A stretch of DNA of 64,000 bases from Vibrio sp. J1-1 (GCF_021728395.1 NZ_JAKKCM010000003.1:1-64000), one strand, 5' to 3'. Numbered from the stretch's first letter, positions 1 through 10,379 are shown. Numbers and translations: made by a program. The notes: generated from the sequence alone by a model not told the origin.

Positions 1-42
1 ACTCTCTTCCAGAAAGTCGGCAAAACAGTTTTGGATAGACAT

Positions 43-77
43 AAAAAAATCGGAAACCTATAAACAGATTTCCGATT
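43..77 (-). terminator. Rho-independent terminator downstream of msrB
   Basis: Read on the minus strand, nine-base arms (69-77 and 48-56) enclose a 12-base loop and are followed at once by a run of seven T. The site is about 150 bases past the msrB stop. It ends either the msrB transcript or a separate short RNA (see finding). The assignment is from pattern alone. Confidence 0.75.
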
Positions 78-89
78 GTCTCTCATCAG

Positions 90-111
90 AAGGATCGGTC
101 AACCGATCCTT
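90..111. repeat. Perfect inverted repeat, 10-bp arms
   Basis: Ten-base arms at 90-99 and 102-111 are exactly complementary around two bases. A further five-base pair (ATCAG/CTGAT) continues the stem outside a two-base bulge. It has no T-run of its own. It lies between the msrB stop and the terminator at 43-77, so it would form a strong hairpin in RNA from the minus strand. Confidence 0.7.
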
Positions 112-228
112 ATCTGATCTACATTGCCCGCAAGTCGGGAGTTTTTTCTTCATTCGAGTTATCAGTCCTTTATATGTTCACCGATACACTTCTGAAAGGA
201 TGAAACACTCTTAACTGCAATTTTGACT

Positions 229-618
229 TTAATCTTCAGATTTGTTGAAAATTAACGACACTGAATTAACACAGTAACGTTCGCCTGTTGTTTGTGGTCC
301 GTCTTCAAAAACGTGCCCCAAATGGCTATCACATGTCGCACAGCGAATTTCAGTACGCACCATTCCGTGACTTAGATCATCTAAATAGCGCACCGCTTGG
401 TCATTAATCGGAGCATCAAAACTCGGCCAGCCACATCCTGAATCGTACTTGTTATCAGAGACAAAAAGAGGGGCATTACAGCAAGTACAGCTATATATAC
501 CAGTTTCCTTATTATGCAATAACTTACCACTGAACGGTGGCTCAGTTCCCTGCTCTCTACACACACGAAACTCTTCATCAGATAGACGCTCACGCCAATA
601 TTCATCGGACTTCGTCAT
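229..618 (-). CDS. msrB: Peptide-methionine (R)-S-oxide reductase MsrB
   Basis: MsrB reduces the R-epimer of methionine sulfoxide in proteins, using thioredoxin, in the cytosol. The 129-residue product is the usual length for the family. Zinc-binding CxxC pairs lie at Cys44/Cys47 and Cys93/Cys96. The GCGWPSF motif is at 61-67 and the catalytic cysteine in RYCVNS is Cys116. The frame is open upstream to 768, but the start at 618 is chosen because GGAGG sits seven bases before that ATG and homologues begin with a similar MTKSDEYW-type sequence. It is divergent from gapA, an arrangement common in gammaproteobacteria. Confidence 0.95.
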   Translation of the reverse strand: MTKSDEYWRERLSDEEFRVCREQGTEPPFSGKLLHNKETGIYSCTCCNAPLFVSDNKYDSGCGWPSFDAPINDQAVRYLDDLSHGMVRTEIRCATCDSHLGHVFEDGPQTTGERYCVNSVSLIFNKSED

Positions 619-1972
<1,354 letters not shown>

Positions 1973-2004
1973 TTAGAAACAGTGATTAGCTCTTAACTGA
2001 GTTG

Positions 2005-2034
2005 AAAAGAGGCGGCTTTATAGTCGCCTTTTTT
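2005..2034 (+). terminator. Terminator after gapA
   Basis: An AGGCG/CGCCT stem with a ten-base loop is followed by a run of seven T, about 35 bases after the gapA stop. Confidence 0.85.
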
Positions 2035-2119
2035 GTATCTGGAATTTGAGAGCTGTATTTGAGTGCCACGCGCTCGCGAACTAAATACTCATCTCTCCCA
2101 GCGATAGGAAAATAACCAG

Positions 2120-3004
2120 ATGGATTTAAACACCCTTCCTGCCCTAACCGTCCTTTCTGACAATGTCACCGTAGTAGAAGTTGATCAGGTCAAAGTTGTT
2201 CGTATCATTCACGATAAAGCAACCGCTGGTATATCTTTACACGGTGGTCATGTGGTGTCATATAAGCCAGCAGGTCAAGAAGACCTTGTTTGGATGAGTG
2301 AAAAAGCCATATTCGATGGCAAAGCCGCTTTGCGTGGTGGTATTCCAGTATGCTGGCCGTGGTTTGGTCGTATTGCTGCACCAGCCCATGGCTTTGCTCG
2401 CACAACAGAATGGGAACTGGTTGAACACCGTGAAAGTGACCATGGTGTCATCGTAGAACTTGCCCTATTCCCAAGCGAAGAGACACACCAAATCTGGCCG
2501 CATATGTTTGAGGCTCGCCTTTTGGTAGAAGTCGGCGATGAACTCAAATTAACCTTAAAAGTACAGAATATCGATGACGATGCATGGACGTTTTCTGGTG
2601 CTCTGCATACTTACCTTAACGTCGGTGATGTTTTACAAGCCCAAACCTCAGGCATGGGTAGCGAGTACATCGATAGCTTGAAAGACGATGAGGTATGTCA
2701 AGGAGGCGAAATTCTGCAACTGACCGACATAATAGACCGTGTATACACACAGCCTGAAGCGAAGATCTTGGTCAAAGACCCTGTATTTGGACGCACTCTA
2801 AGTGTAGAAAACCACGGTCACAACTCGGCTGTATTGTGGAACCCTTGGGCAGAAGGTGCCCAATCAATGGGGGACATGGCTGATAATGGTTACCAAACCA
2901 TGCTATGCGTCGAGTCCGCTCTGCATGCTTCCAATCTTGATCAAGGTAAAACCTTGCAACCAGGTGAAAGCTACGAACTGGTTACCGTTATTTCCGCACA
3001 ATAA
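2120..3004 (+). CDS. yeaD: D-hexose-6-phosphate mutarotase (YeaD family)
   Basis: The protein belongs to the aldose-1-epimerase-like family that interconverts anomers of hexose-6-phosphates; the E. coli homologue is YeaD. It has 294 residues and begins after an AGGAA tract. Recognisable family segments are GGIPVCWPWFG (about 75-85), the HGFAR motif soon after with a probable catalytic His, and ALHTYLNVGD near 160-170. It sits directly downstream of gapA, as in many gammaproteobacteria, which suits a role at the entry to glycolysis, but a terminator separates the two genes. The family is clear; the exact sugar substrate is inferred. Confidence 0.9.
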   Translation: MDLNTLPALTVLSDNVTVVEVDQVKVVRIIHDKATAGISLHGGHVVSYKPAGQEDLVWMSEKAIFDGKAALRGGIPVCWPWFGRIAAPAHGFARTTEWELVEHRESDHGVIVELALFPSEETHQIWPHMFEARLLVEVGDELKLTLKVQNIDDDAWTFSGALHTYLNVGDVLQAQTSGMGSEYIDSLKDDEVCQGGEILQLTDIIDRVYTQPEAKILVKDPVFGRTLSVENHGHNSAVLWNPWAEGAQSMGDMADNGYQTMLCVESALHASNLDQGKTLQPGESYELVTVISAQ

Positions 3005-3013
3005 CGACGTCAC

Positions 3014-3036
3014 AGCCGGTTTAAGCCGGCTTTTTT
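3014..3036 (+). terminator. Terminator after yeaD
   Basis: AGCCGG (3014-3019) pairs with CCGGCT (3026-3031) and is followed by a T run. It begins ten bases after the stop codon. Confidence 0.9.
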
Positions 3037-3203
3037 CCAGGCAACCCTAAATCATCCTCTCTCCCATCCATCTACAACAATACCTGTTCTTTGAACTCTC
3101 TAGTTCTAACTGGCTCGCTACGCAGCTGTTTAGCGGTTTTTGTTTCACTTAAAGTCGTACTTTTTGATAGAATTTGGCGCCTTACTTTTAGTCCGAGATC
3201 GTC

Positions 3204-4028
3204 ATGAACTATCAATGCCCTCTGTGTCACCAACCTCTTACCTTAAGCGTAAAGACGTTTAAGTGTGAAAATAACCATCAATTCGACATGGCAAAAGAAG
3301 GCTACGTGAACCTGATGCCGGCACATCATAAACGTTCTAAAGATCCCGGCGATAACAAGGAAATGATGCAAGCACGTCGTCGCTTTCTGGAAGGAAAGTA
3401 TTACGACCCGATGCGTCAAGAAGTCGCCCGTATTTGTACTGAGTACTCCCAGGGAACCACTCACCAGCTGTTAGATATTGGCTGTGGCGAAGGCTATTAC
3501 ACCGATCAAGTACAAAAATCATTGCAGGCGCAAGATGAGCAAGCCGTCACCTATGCCTTAGATATTTCAAAGATAGCGATTCGCTATGCGGCCAAACGCT
3601 ACCCAGATTGTCATTTTAGTGTTGCCTCAAGCCATCGACTTCCATTCGCGGATCAATCTTTGGATGCTGTCCTGCGAATCTACGCGCCATGTAAAGCAGA
3701 AGAGCTTAAACGCGTCGTGAAAGACAATGGTGTCGTGATTACCGTCACGCCAGCAGGCCGCCATCTTTACCAACTTCGAGAGCGCATTTATCAAGACGTA
3801 CGCCTACACGATGAAACCCCTGAAACCATCGACGGCTACGAACTAGAGCAACAACACCAGCTTAACTATGTGATGGACTTAAAGGACGGCGACGCATTTG
3901 ACTTGTTACAGATGACACCATTCGCTTGGAAAGCCTCTGATGAACTCCGTGAAGAGCTAAAATCCGCTACACTTTTCCAATGTGAGGCCGATTTTATGCT
4001 GCGTGTCTATCGCAAATCCACGCATTGA
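3204..4028 (+). CDS. rlmA: 23S rRNA (guanine-745-N1)-methyltransferase
   Basis: RlmA (RrmA) methylates N1 of G745 in helix 35 of 23S rRNA. The 274-residue protein has the N-terminal zinc knuckle that defines the family: Cys5, Cys8, Cys21 and His25. The SAM-binding motif LLDIGCGEGYYT is at 89-100, in a Rossmann-like domain. The length is close to the E. coli enzyme. Upstream spacing and its own promoter-like AT-rich leader suggest separate transcription from yeaD. No close operon partner is seen; the next gene starts 98 bases later with its own strong ribosome binding site. Confidence 0.95.
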   Translation: MNYQCPLCHQPLTLSVKTFKCENNHQFDMAKEGYVNLMPAHHKRSKDPGDNKEMMQARRRFLEGKYYDPMRQEVARICTEYSQGTTHQLLDIGCGEGYYTDQVQKSLQAQDEQAVTYALDISKIAIRYAAKRYPDCHFSVASSHRLPFADQSLDAVLRIYAPCKAEELKRVVKDNGVVITVTPAGRHLYQLRERIYQDVRLHDETPETIDGYELEQQHQLNYVMDLKDGDAFDLLQMTPFAWKASDELREELKSATLFQCEADFMLRVYRKSTH

Positions 4029-4125
4029 TACAGCTCAAGCGCAAAGCAAGTGAACATGTCACTCGTTGACTTAAATTTATCTTGTCGCCTCCACGAATAT
4101 CTCTAGACATTTTTGGAGGCTACCC

Positions 4126-5073
4126 ATGCGCTTTTCTATTTTAGGTCTTGCGTTTGCAATTTTGCTGACAGGTTGTGTCTCGACCACAGCGACAACTTAT
4201 ACTCCCTCTTCGCCTGACGTGACCAGCTTTTACGATTACAAGCTGTACTCCCCTTCAGGCTCTGCTGTTTCCCTCACTGACTTGACTCCTGAGCTACTGC
4301 AAGCGGACGTGATCATGATTGGTGAATGGCACACACATGCAGGTATACACCGTTTCCAGACAGATATGCTGAAACAGTTATCGAGCGGAAAACGGCCGAT
4401 TGCCCTTTCAATGGAGCAAATCACTCGCGACAAACAAGACGTATTAGACGAGTATTTAAATAGCCAGATTGGTGAACAAGCCTTCATCAAACAAAGCAAC
4501 GCCTGGCCAAACTATGAGAGTGACTATCGTCCCCTTATCGAGTTTGCAAAACGTGCAGATATTCCGGTTATCGCGGCTAACGCACCGAAAAAGATTGTAC
4601 GTTGCATAGGACGCCAAGGTGTCGAGTACCTCAACAAGCTCGACAGCAAAGAGCGTCGTTTTGTCGCTGAGACCATCAATACCGATGACAGTCTGTATAA
4701 GGAAAAATTTATGGCTTCCATGCATCACGGCAAGCCAGAGCAAACAGAAAAGCAATACTCGGCGCAAATGACTTGGGACGAGACCATGGCAGAGTCGATT
4801 GTCGATTACCTCACTACGCATCCGGGAACTCAAATGCTACATGTGGCAGGAAAGTTCCACACCGAAGGTAGACTAGGCACGGCCACTTCGATTCTGAATC
4901 GCAATCCACGCTTAAACGTTGTAGTTGTAACACCAGTCACCGATGTCACCACAGATAGCTCGGATTATCAGCTTGAAGTGTTAGCGCCACCGGTTCGCTA
5001 CGTCCAGGATAGCAATCGTATGAAATCCTTTAATCACCTTATCAAGCGCAACACTGATCTCGAGTGCCAATAA
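4126..5073 (+). CDS. ChaN-like (haem-binding uptake, Tiki superfamily) lipoprotein
   Basis: The 315-residue product starts with a lipoprotein signal ending in the lipobox LLTGC, with lipidation expected at Cys17. The conserved part opens with a metal-ligand-like motif IGEWHTHAG (Glu68, His70, His72) and closes with HVAGKFHTEGRLG near 238-250. This pattern fits the ChaN/DUF399 family, whose characterised members bind haem cofacially or act as Tiki-like metal proteins at the membrane. A GGAGG tract precedes the ATG by nine bases. No haem transporter genes are adjacent, so a haem role is a family-level guess. The family call is fairly sure; the function is not. Confidence 0.75.
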   Translation: MRFSILGLAFAILLTGCVSTTATTYTPSSPDVTSFYDYKLYSPSGSAVSLTDLTPELLQADVIMIGEWHTHAGIHRFQTDMLKQLSSGKRPIALSMEQITRDKQDVLDEYLNSQIGEQAFIKQSNAWPNYESDYRPLIEFAKRADIPVIAANAPKKIVRCIGRQGVEYLNKLDSKERRFVAETINTDDSLYKEKFMASMHHGKPEQTEKQYSAQMTWDETMAESIVDYLTTHPGTQMLHVAGKFHTEGRLGTATSILNRNPRLNVVVVTPVTDVTTDSSDYQLEVLAPPVRYVQDSNRMKSFNHLIKRNTDLECQ

Positions 5074-5172
5074 ACCGCTGACGCGTTTAAGATCGCAAAT
5101 CGCATTTTTATTGAGGTCTCTACAGGCAATCTATAACGTGAAATAAATCATGTAGGTCTGTTTTTTGCTTTA

Positions 5173-5216
5173 GCCTCTAGATATTCATGAGAGGCGGCAA
5201 AAACAGGCCTGTTTTT
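5173..5216. repeat. Two adjacent palindromes upstream of a small gene
   Basis: GCCTCT (5173-5178) pairs with AGAGGC (5190-5195). Four bases later AAAAACAGG (5199-5207) is immediately followed by its exact complement CCTGTTTTT (5208-5216), an 18-base palindrome without a loop. A partial copy (GGTCTGTTTTTTG) lies about 45 bases earlier. The region could end transcription of the ChaN-like gene or bind a dimeric regulator of the next gene. Confidence 0.5.
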
Positions 5217-5312
5217 TGAACTATTTAAGAATTGCCAAACGTTGCCGATAAAGTCCATAACTGCTTTTTACCCACACTCAATGAGCGAGTGTCGATTTTC
5301 AAGGAGTATTCG

Positions 5313-5672
5313 ATGAACCCAGTAGGAAGCAATCCTGTTAATACTTATGCGAATTTGCAGCCCACGGTGTCTTCAACAGCGAAAGGCACAGAAGACATCA
5401 ATGTGTCACCACTAAAAATAGAAAAAAACAAAGTGACACTATCTCCTGAAGGTAAGGCGCTGCTTAGCGCACTACAAGAAATCGACCACGAAAGTAAAAA
5501 AGCGGCAGCAGAAAACAAAACCGTGGGTGAAAAGGTGGAATCATTCACACATGGCGCTTTGGGAATGGATCGCCCTGATAAAATAGAGGAAAAGGAAGAC
5601 AGCTCCTACTCTGCGGGACAGTATCTCTCTGCTGCTTTGAGTGTTGGTGGCATTATTCTCGCGCTTGCATAA
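5313..5672 (+). CDS. Hypothetical protein, 119 residues
   Basis: I do not recognise this family. The start at 5313 is chosen because AAGGAG lies seven bases before it; an upstream in-frame ATG at 5232 has no such site. The N-terminal half is polar and low in complexity, rich in Asn, Thr and Ser. The middle (about 40-80) is charged and probably helical, with many Lys and Glu. The last 20 residues are hydrophobic and small (SAALSVGGIILALA), a possible single C-terminal membrane anchor. No signal peptide is visible. It stands alone between the ChaN-like lipoprotein and the phosphatase. The reading frame looks real from its ribosome binding site and codon use. Confidence 0.7.
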   Translation: MNPVGSNPVNTYANLQPTVSSTAKGTEDINVSPLKIEKNKVTLSPEGKALLSALQEIDHESKKAAAENKTVGEKVESFTHGALGMDRPDKIEEKEDSSYSAGQYLSAALSVGGIILALA

Positions 5673-5750
5673 TAGCCCAAGAACGGTCCTGACTTATTGG
5701 CTCTAAGGGCAACTTGCTAGTAAGTAAATATGACAATCTGGTTAACATTC

Positions 5751-5774
5751 CATGACTTACACAAAAGTGTCATG
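5751..5774. promoter_or_regulatory. Inverted repeat in phosphatase promoter region
   Basis: CATGAC (5751-5756) and GTCATG (5769-5774) are exact complements 12 bases apart, 47 bases before the phosphatase ATG. The TGTCATG half resembles half of a PhoB direct-repeat box, but the second half is inverted rather than direct, so a Pho box is not established. Confidence 0.3.
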
Positions 5775-5820
5775 TTTTGTTGCTTTAATGCCTGCGCTTT
5801 TAATCGATAAGGAAAATATA

Positions 5821-7398
5821 ATGAAGCGCTTAGCATTTCCTGTAGTTACCGCTCTCGCTGCCTCAACACTCTCTTTTAACGCCCTTTCAGCAGAGATAAA
5901 AAACGTCATTTTGATGATTGGTGATGGTATGGGCCCTCAGCAAGTAGGCCTACTTGAAACCTACGCAAACCATGCTCCGCACTCAATTTATAAAGGTGAA
6001 ACCACCGCCTTGTACAAATTGGCAAAAGAAGGTGTGATTGGCTCTTCTTTGACTAATCCGGAAGATGCGATTGTGGTGGACTCGGCTTGCTCTGCAACCA
6101 TGCTAGCGACTGGAAAACCTACCGCGTCAGAAGTCATCGGCATCGATAGTCAAGGCAATCATGTTGAAACCATTTTGGAAAAAGCCAAAAGTATCGGGAA
6201 AGCCACCGGCTTGGTTTCTGATACCCGTATGACGCACGCCACACCAGCGGCGTTTGCAGCTCACCAACCTCACCGTTCACTAGAGAACAACATTGCTGTC
6301 GATATGCTAGAAACAGAAGTAGATGTTCTGCTTTCTGGCGGCCTTCGTCACTGGATCCCAAGTTCAGCGAATGACAAAGGCGACACTTACAATCAGCTTG
6401 AAAAACTCACTCAAGGTAATGTTGCCCTTAAGTCTAAGCGTAAAGATGAACGTAACTTGCTGACTGAAGCTCAAGAACAAGGCTACAGCCTGGCGTTCAG
6501 CCGAGATATGCTAGAACAAGCTAAAGGTGACAAATTGCTCGGGCTTTTTGCTAACTCTGGTATGGCCGACGGCATCACGTACAGCCAAAGTAAAAATGAC
6601 CCAAAACGCACACAGCCTTCTCTTAAAGAGATGACCGTAAAAGCATTGGATGTTCTATCAAAAGATAAAGACGGCTTTTTCTTAATGGTTGAAGGCGGAC
6701 AAATCGACTGGGCTGGACACAGTAACGACGCGGGAACCATGCTTCACGAAATGATTAAGTTTGATGAAGCCGTGAATTCGGTTTACGAATGGGCCAAGGG
6801 ACGCGATGACACACTTATCGTCGTGACGGCTGACCATGAAACTGGCTCTTTTGGTTTCAGTTATTCATCAGCGAATCTACCAAAACCAGAGAAGCGTAGC
6901 GGCGAAGCGTTCAAAAACAGAGACTACGCGCCTAACTTTAACTTCGGTGATTTCTCTATCCTTGATGGACTGTACAATCAAAAAGCCAGTTACTACGGTA
7001 TGCTGGATAAATTCGCCGCATTACCTGAAGCAGATAGAACAGCGGAAAACTTAGCTAAGATCATCAATGAGAATAGCGAGTTCCCAATCACGGCCGGTCA
7101 GGCAGCACACATTATGCAAGACAAGCCAAACCCATATCATGTAGAAGGTCATAGCTACCTAGCACAAGAGCAAGTACCAGCCATTCACGATTTTGATGCG
7201 TTCTTCCCATATAATGACCGCACAAACTTGATTGCGCGTGAGCACGCTACGGGCCAAAACACGGTTTGGGGCACAGGTACACATACACATACTCCTGTGA
7301 ATGTGTTTGCTTGGGGCCCTGCTGATAAAATTATCCCGGTGTCCAAGATCATGCATCACTCAGAGCTGGGCGAATACCTAAAGCAGCAAATCAAGTAA
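5821..7398 (+). CDS. phoA: Secreted alkaline phosphatase
   Basis: This is an alkaline phosphatase superfamily enzyme that hydrolyses phosphomonoesters in the periplasm or outside the cell. The ATG at 5821 follows AAGGAAA and opens a signal peptide of about 24 residues ending ALSA. Metal-binding motifs are MIGDGMGP (Asp35), VDSACSATM with nucleophile Ser88, EGGQIDWAGHSND, TADHETGSFG and a C-terminal HTHTPVNVFAWGP. The 525-residue length and large insertions resemble Vibrio-type phosphatases (VAP) rather than E. coli PhoA. The symbol is therefore functional rather than strictly orthologous. It is monocistronic, with a terminator at 7438. Phosphate-starvation control is expected but not proven by the upstream sequence. 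Confidence 0.88.
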   Translation: MKRLAFPVVTALAASTLSFNALSAEIKNVILMIGDGMGPQQVGLLETYANHAPHSIYKGETTALYKLAKEGVIGSSLTNPEDAIVVDSACSATMLATGKPTASEVIGIDSQGNHVETILEKAKSIGKATGLVSDTRMTHATPAAFAAHQPHRSLENNIAVDMLETEVDVLLSGGLRHWIPSSANDKGDTYNQLEKLTQGNVALKSKRKDERNLLTEAQEQGYSLAFSRDMLEQAKGDKLLGLFANSGMADGITYSQSKNDPKRTQPSLKEMTVKALDVLSKDKDGFFLMVEGGQIDWAGHSNDAGTMLHEMIKFDEAVNSVYEWAKGRDDTLIVVTADHETGSFGFSYSSANLPKPEKRSGEAFKNRDYAPNFNFGDFSILDGLYNQKASYYGMLDKFAALPEADRTAENLAKIINENSEFPITAGQAAHIMQDKPNPYHVEGHSYLAQEQVPAIHDFDAFFPYNDRTNLIAREHATGQNTVWGTGTHTHTPVNVFAWGPADKIIPVSKIMHHSELGEYLKQQIK

Positions 7399-7437
7399 TC
7401 ACTTTGCACTTACTTAACCACTTTGTGGTTTTTCAAG

Positions 7438-7462
7438 CGCTCTCCCACTAGAGCGTTTTTTT
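7438..7462 (+). terminator. Terminator after the phosphatase
   Basis: CGCTCT (7438-7443) and AGAGCG (7450-7455) flank a six-base loop, with a run of seven T following. The T run overlaps the stop codon of the convergent channel gene. Confidence 0.85.
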
Positions 7463-9140
7463 ATGCATCTTTTTTCTCAACCATATGCAGATGTACATCC
7501 TGCTGAGGGAATGGGATGGAGATACCTTCACGATCAAAGCGAAGTTTCACCTCCTTGGTGACATCCCAATAAACATCCCAGTAATCATCCGTTTTCACCC
7601 AAGGGCGAACAATAAAGTCCACCGAAGAAGTATTCAGTGTATGCACTTTGATCATTGGCTCTGGAGTGCGCAGTACTGCTGGATGAGAGGTAATGATATC
7701 GCTCAGTACCGATTCTGCCTTTAACAAGTCATCAGCGTAGCCAATACCAAAAACCATATCCACGCGACGAATGCGCTCGTGCGTTACGTTTTTAATCACA
7801 TCACCCCAGATTTTGCTATTCGGTACAATGATGATCTGGTTGTCGAAGGTACGAATCGTGGTGTTGACTAAGCTCATATGACTCACTTTACCATCCACAC
7901 CACCCGCATAAACGAAGTCACCGACATCAAATGGACGGTAGATTAAGAGCATCATACCTGCAGCGAAGTTCGATAGCGTATCTTGCAATGCGAAACCAAT
8001 GATCACACCGGCAATACCGAAACCGGTCAGGATTGGCGCGAGGTTCAAGCCTATCTGAGACAAACCAACCATGATACCAATCACCCATACGAATTTGCCG
8101 GACATCGAAACAAAGAAATCCTGCATCAGATGGGAGAGTTTTAAGTTTCTAGACGCAACCGCCTTACGCATCACTTTACGAGTTATTTTTGCTAATGCAC
8201 GAGCAATGGCCAAAATTAACACGAAAATAAACAGTTGAAATAGGTGCTGTGGTGCATTTCCGGCTAACCAATCCACGGCAGAGTTTGACCAGTGGCTAAT
8301 GATGGACCAGACAACTTTGCTATTCAGCAGATCATGAGTGATGCTGCCAGTAACTTCGAATATTTGGCGTTTATACTCTGAGGTTTCAATACCAATTTTG
8401 TCACCAATTGACATCAAGTTACGCAGGCTTTCTGTTGCAATCTCCAGCCTTTGCTTGATGATCATCTGGCTCAGTTGCTGCGTTGCTTTTTCCGATTCTG
8501 GACTAGAAGAAAGTTGTCCACCGATAACTTCACTTTGCTGACTCAGGTACTGCACGGATGCCGACAATAAGCGAATACGCTTATCTACCTGTTCCTTGAA
8601 TTCTGCCTCAGCACGCTTATTTTGTTCATTCAGTTGCTCTAACCAGACTAAGTTTTGCCATCTAGCCTCAAAAACTACGTCTAGATAATGCTGTATTTCA
8701 CGATAGTCATTCACTATCGACAGCTTTTCCTCATCCTTAGCCGTGTTCAGTTTTTCTGTCACTGACTTGGTCTTCGATGCCAGGTAATCCGTTGCATCTT
8801 CCACATACTTTTGTTGCGTTTTGACTAATTGAATCAGTTTGTCGTGCGGGATAGATTCTTTTGCAATTGCGGTCGCTAACTGGGCGCGTAGTTGTTGGTT
8901 TTTTTGAAAGAGCTGTAACTGAAGTGCATCACGCTCATCACCATTTTGCTGATTTAAACTCTGCGTTAAATCGATGATATCGATGTTCAAGTTATCAATG
9001 GATGCTTCAGCCGCTGATACGGCCGGCTCTTCTTGTTTCTCAGCAGCGTTTACAAACCCAGGGTTCATCATCACAATGAAAAGAGAGAGTAACGCAACCC
9101 AAGGTGCCAAGCGATTTTTCAGCGGAAAACTAAACGTCAT
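7461..9140 (-). CDS. Mechanosensitive ion channel, MscS family
   Basis: The product has 559 residues. A signal peptide (about 1-32, ending NAA) precedes a long periplasmic, Gln/Glu-rich, probably coiled-coil domain (about 35-270). Transmembrane helices follow near 300-320 and 350-370. The MscS core has the glycine/alanine-rich pore helix GFGIAGVIIGFALQ at about 373, then a cytoplasmic beta domain with YRPFDVGDFV and IIIVPNSKIW. MscS channels open under hypo-osmotic membrane tension to release solutes. It is larger than E. coli MscS but shorter than MscK, and is best described as an MscS-like protein with an N-terminal periplasmic extension. GAGG precedes the ATG. Confidence 0.9.
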   Translation of the reverse strand: MTFSFPLKNRLAPWVALLSLFIVMMNPGFVNAAEKQEEPAVSAAEASIDNLNIDIIDLTQSLNQQNGDERDALQLQLFQKNQQLRAQLATAIAKESIPHDKLIQLVKTQQKYVEDATDYLASKTKSVTEKLNTAKDEEKLSIVNDYREIQHYLDVVFEARWQNLVWLEQLNEQNKRAEAEFKEQVDKRIRLLSASVQYLSQQSEVIGGQLSSSPESEKATQQLSQMIIKQRLEIATESLRNLMSIGDKIGIETSEYKRQIFEVTGSITHDLLNSKVVWSIISHWSNSAVDWLAGNAPQHLFQLFIFVLILAIARALAKITRKVMRKAVASRNLKLSHLMQDFFVSMSGKFVWVIGIMVGLSQIGLNLAPILTGFGIAGVIIGFALQDTLSNFAAGMMLLIYRPFDVGDFVYAGGVDGKVSHMSLVNTTIRTFDNQIIIVPNSKIWGDVIKNVTHERIRRVDMVFGIGYADDLLKAESVLSDIITSHPAVLRTPEPMIKVHTLNTSSVDFIVRPWVKTDDYWDVYWDVTKEVKLRFDREGISIPFPQQDVHLHMVEKKDA

Positions 9141-9503
9141 TTTTACCTCGTAAAAAACTGGAATCGATCAGATAAGAGCACAGGCGAGAACATCACCTTT
9201 GTTTATTTTACATCACGCAAAGATAAGTACGTGTCAAAAGAGGCGGTTAGATGTAAAAGTGAGGTAAGGCACACACCAAAAGTGTGTAAATGATCTTAGG
9301 TGAGTATGTTGACCCTCACTTTAAGAGCAGCCCAAGCCTATCATTAATGCCATTACTCATTCGGTAAATAGGGAACTGGCTCATGAAAACCCCCTAGACT
9401 AAACCTGAAATTGGCGTACCAATAGCCAGCAAATCTGCGCCCATTTGTCACCACAAAATGGTGATGATGTGGCGACAGATTTTACGAGCATGTACGTATA
9501 CAT
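9141..9503. other. Intergenic region without recognised gene (363 bases)
   Basis: No convincing open frame was found. Two small inverted repeats are visible: ACACAC/GTGTGT near 9271-9287 and TCACCA (9448-9453) with TGGTGA (9459-9464). Neither has a T run. The stretch upstream of the channel gene probably holds its promoter; the part near 9450-9500 is the 3' side of ycgN. Confidence 0.5.
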
Positions 9504-9944
9504 TTAGGCTCTGTGGGGATGGTTTAAAATGTGGTCTTCCCAGTCGACAACATCGATTTCGTACACCACTTTATTACGTACACTTTCACCTGCTGCGTGC
9601 ATCGCTGACTTTGAGCCAGTGATAAGTGGGTGCCATTCTGGTAACGATTGGCCTTCAGCTAAAAGGCGATACGCGCAAGTATGGGGTAACCAAGTAAAGT
9701 CATCTATGTCTTCACGGGTTAGCTTTGTACATTCTTCACCAGACGTGAAGCGATTTGGATAATCTTTGCATGAGCAAGTTTTGCTGTTTAACCAGCTACA
9801 TGCCACGTTAGTGTAATAAATTTCGTCAGAGTCTTCGTCCATGAGCTTGTGAAGACAGCATTTACCACATCCATCACACAGAGACTCCCACTCCTCTTCG
9901 GTCATCTGCTCTAACGTTTTACTTTGCCAAAATGGAGTGCTCAT
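9504..9944 (-). CDS. ycgN: YcgN family cysteine-cluster protein (UPF0260)
   Basis: This small cytosolic protein (146 residues) belongs to the UPF0260/YcgN family, which carries a zinc- or iron-chelating cysteine cluster of unknown function. The motif CDGCGKCC gives Cys23, Cys26, Cys29 and Cys30; further conserved cysteines are Cys49, Cys57, Cys59, Cys72 and Cys90. The N-terminal FW and SLCDGC spacing fits E. coli YcgN. A second cysteine-cluster protein of the related YkgJ type lies about 560 bases away on the other strand, with a GlsB-like gene between. The exact role is not known for the family. Confidence 0.9.
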   Translation of the reverse strand: MSTPFWQSKTLEQMTEEEWESLCDGCGKCCLHKLMDEDSDEIYYTNVACSWLNSKTCSCKDYPNRFTSGEECTKLTREDIDDFTWLPHTCAYRLLAEGQSLPEWHPLITGSKSAMHAAGESVRNKVVYEIDVVDWEDHILNHPHRA

Positions 9945-10130
9945 AGTTTCGGTCTCACCAAAGGAAATAGGGGGCGATTTATACCTGTCTCACCACAAAA
10001 GTTCAAGTATTCAGCAATTATCGTGTTAGCGAATTTATCCGTTAACGACATTAAGCGACTTTCTGGTGGCATGCTCTATTCTTAAACCAGTGTAAGGTGG
10101 TTTAAATATTGATAAGAGGGAGAATCACTT

Positions 10131-10379
10131 ATGGGCATCATATCTTGGATAATCTTAGGTTTGATCGCAGGAGCATTAGCAAAGTGGTTAATGCCAGGTA
10201 ATGACGCTGGTGGTTGGATTGCCACAATGTTTTTGGGAATTGCTGGTGCATTTGTTGGTGGCTTCTTAGGAAGTTTTCTGGGACAAGGTGGCGCAGCAGG
10301 TATCAACGTCGGTAGCATTATTACCGCCACTCTGGGCGCATTCGTCATCTTGTTTGTCTATAACCGCTTTCTGAAGTGA
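10131..10379 (+). CDS. GlsB/YeaQ/YmgE family stress-response membrane protein
   Basis: An 82-residue, very hydrophobic protein with three predicted membrane helices: about 1-20 (with GIISWIILGLIAGALAKWL), 28-50 (glycine-rich) and 60-80. The pattern GxxxGxLAKxLMPGxDxGG is typical of transglycosylase-associated (Tgl-assoc) GlsB/YeaQ proteins, often induced by general or envelope stress. GGGAG lies eight bases before the ATG. It is transcribed alone; the neighbours are oppositely oriented or separated by more than 120 bases. Confidence 0.9.
   Translation: MGIISWIILGLIAGALAKWLMPGNDAGGWIATMFLGIAGAFVGGFLGSFLGQGGAAGINVGSIITATLGAFVILFVYNRFLK

Noticed and set aside
5731-5774. PhoB box before the alkaline phosphatase
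   Set aside because: TGTCAT-like segments are present but not as two direct repeats with 11-base periodicity, so a Pho box cannot be supported.
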